Assembly: GCA_937905985.1 (NCBI GenBank)
Contig: CALCWC010000065.1
Coordinates: forward strand, 1 to 5,947
Source: an uncultured Verrucomicrobiales bacterium
GTDB taxonomy: Bacteria; Verrucomicrobiota; Verrucomicrobiia; Verrucomicrobiales; Akkermansiaceae
Direction of reading: 5' to 3'
DNA length: 5,947 nucleotides
Positions 5,633 to 5,947 of the stretch are shown here, piece after piece (positions within the stretch are counted from its first letter, which is position 1; each line of letters opens with the position of its first letter). Under the pieces are notes generated by a model. The model was not told the DNA's origin. It was given only the letters and a program-made list of their open reading frames with translations, and did not search any database. The position numbers were made by a program, and so were the translations under genes.

Positions 5633-5947
5633 TATGTGCTCGGTGAATGGGATTTCCGTTCGCTGACCTTGAAGTGTGATCGCCGCGCGCTCATTCCGCG
5701 CCCCGAGACCGAACAGCTTGTCGAACTCGTTCTGGGCGAGAAGTCCTTGTGGCGGACGCCGCGCCCGAAAATCTACGATGTCGGCACGGGAACGGGCGCA
5801 ATCGCCTTGAGCCTTGCCTTCGAGCGCCCCGGGTGCGAGGTCGTGGCCGTCGACTGCGAGGTGGCTGCGCTTTCGCTCGCCCGTGAGAACGCCGAAAGGT
5901 GCGGCATGGCGGGGAAGGTCTCCTTTGTCCACGGGCGGAACTGCGCC
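5615..5947 (+). CDS. prmC: Release factor glutamine methyltransferase, internal fragment
   Basis: The plus strand is open in one frame for 111 codons from 5615 to the window end and reads as the middle of PrmC (HemK), which methylates the Gln of the GGQ motif in release factors RF1 and RF2. Visible in order are GEPLQYVLGEWDF (the end of the N-terminal domain), ALIPRPETEQLVELVL, the S-adenosylmethionine-binding motif DVGTGTGAIALSLA, ERPGCEVVAVD with the acidic end of strand 2, and ALSLARENAERCGM. The region compares to about residues 64-175 of the E. coli protein. The N-terminal part is missing because the sequence switches to the nuclease, and the catalytic NPPY motif would lie past the window end. 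Leu codons are mostly not CTG (2 of 13), unlike sufT (9 of 12), so this fragment may come from a different genomic context or organism. Confidence 0.88.

Overview
The window looks like chromosomal DNA of a GC-rich Gram-negative bacterium. A Verrucomicrobiota/Akkermansia-like host is my best guess, made from the style of the large autotransporter, the lack of Shine-Dalgarno sequences, and the mix of a SufT protein, Sel1-repeat proteins and a YhcG-type nuclease. The guess is an inference and not proven.

Layout: positions 1-137 hold no gene I can support. A 13-bp-stem terminator (136-169) closes the minus-strand gene at 192-3092, which encodes a 966-residue type V autotransporter: signal peptide, beta-helical passenger with degenerate G-x-L-x-I-x-x-G-G-T-L-N repeats, helical linker, and a C-terminal beta-barrel ending in Phe. 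Its promoter (3152-3180) is divergent from that of the next unit and has an 8-bp-arm dyad at the predicted transcription start. On the plus strand, sufT (3329-3868, auxiliary Fe-S cluster maturation) and an unrecognised 158-residue helical protein (3882-4358) form a probable two-gene operon. A T-tract-rich spacer with a promoter follows, then a membrane-anchored Sel1-repeat protein (4466-5245).

The right end is broken. The C-terminal catalytic part of a YhcG/DUF1016-type PD-(D/E)XK nuclease lies on the minus strand (5273 to about 5629). At about 5615-5632 it meets head-on an internal fragment of prmC (release-factor glutamine methyltransferase) on the plus strand, which runs off the window. 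Both genes are cut inside conserved domains at one point where a short stretch reads plausibly as either gene. This looks like a chimeric join, either an assembly or amplification artefact or a real rearrangement. The minus-strand frame stays open through the join, so an automatic annotation would call a false 219-residue fusion protein.

I found no CRISPR array, tRNA, rRNA, insertion sequence or convincing undescribed multi-gene system. The most notable items are the chimeric join, the dyad at the autotransporter start site, the cysteine-containing autotransporter and the unknown partner of sufT.
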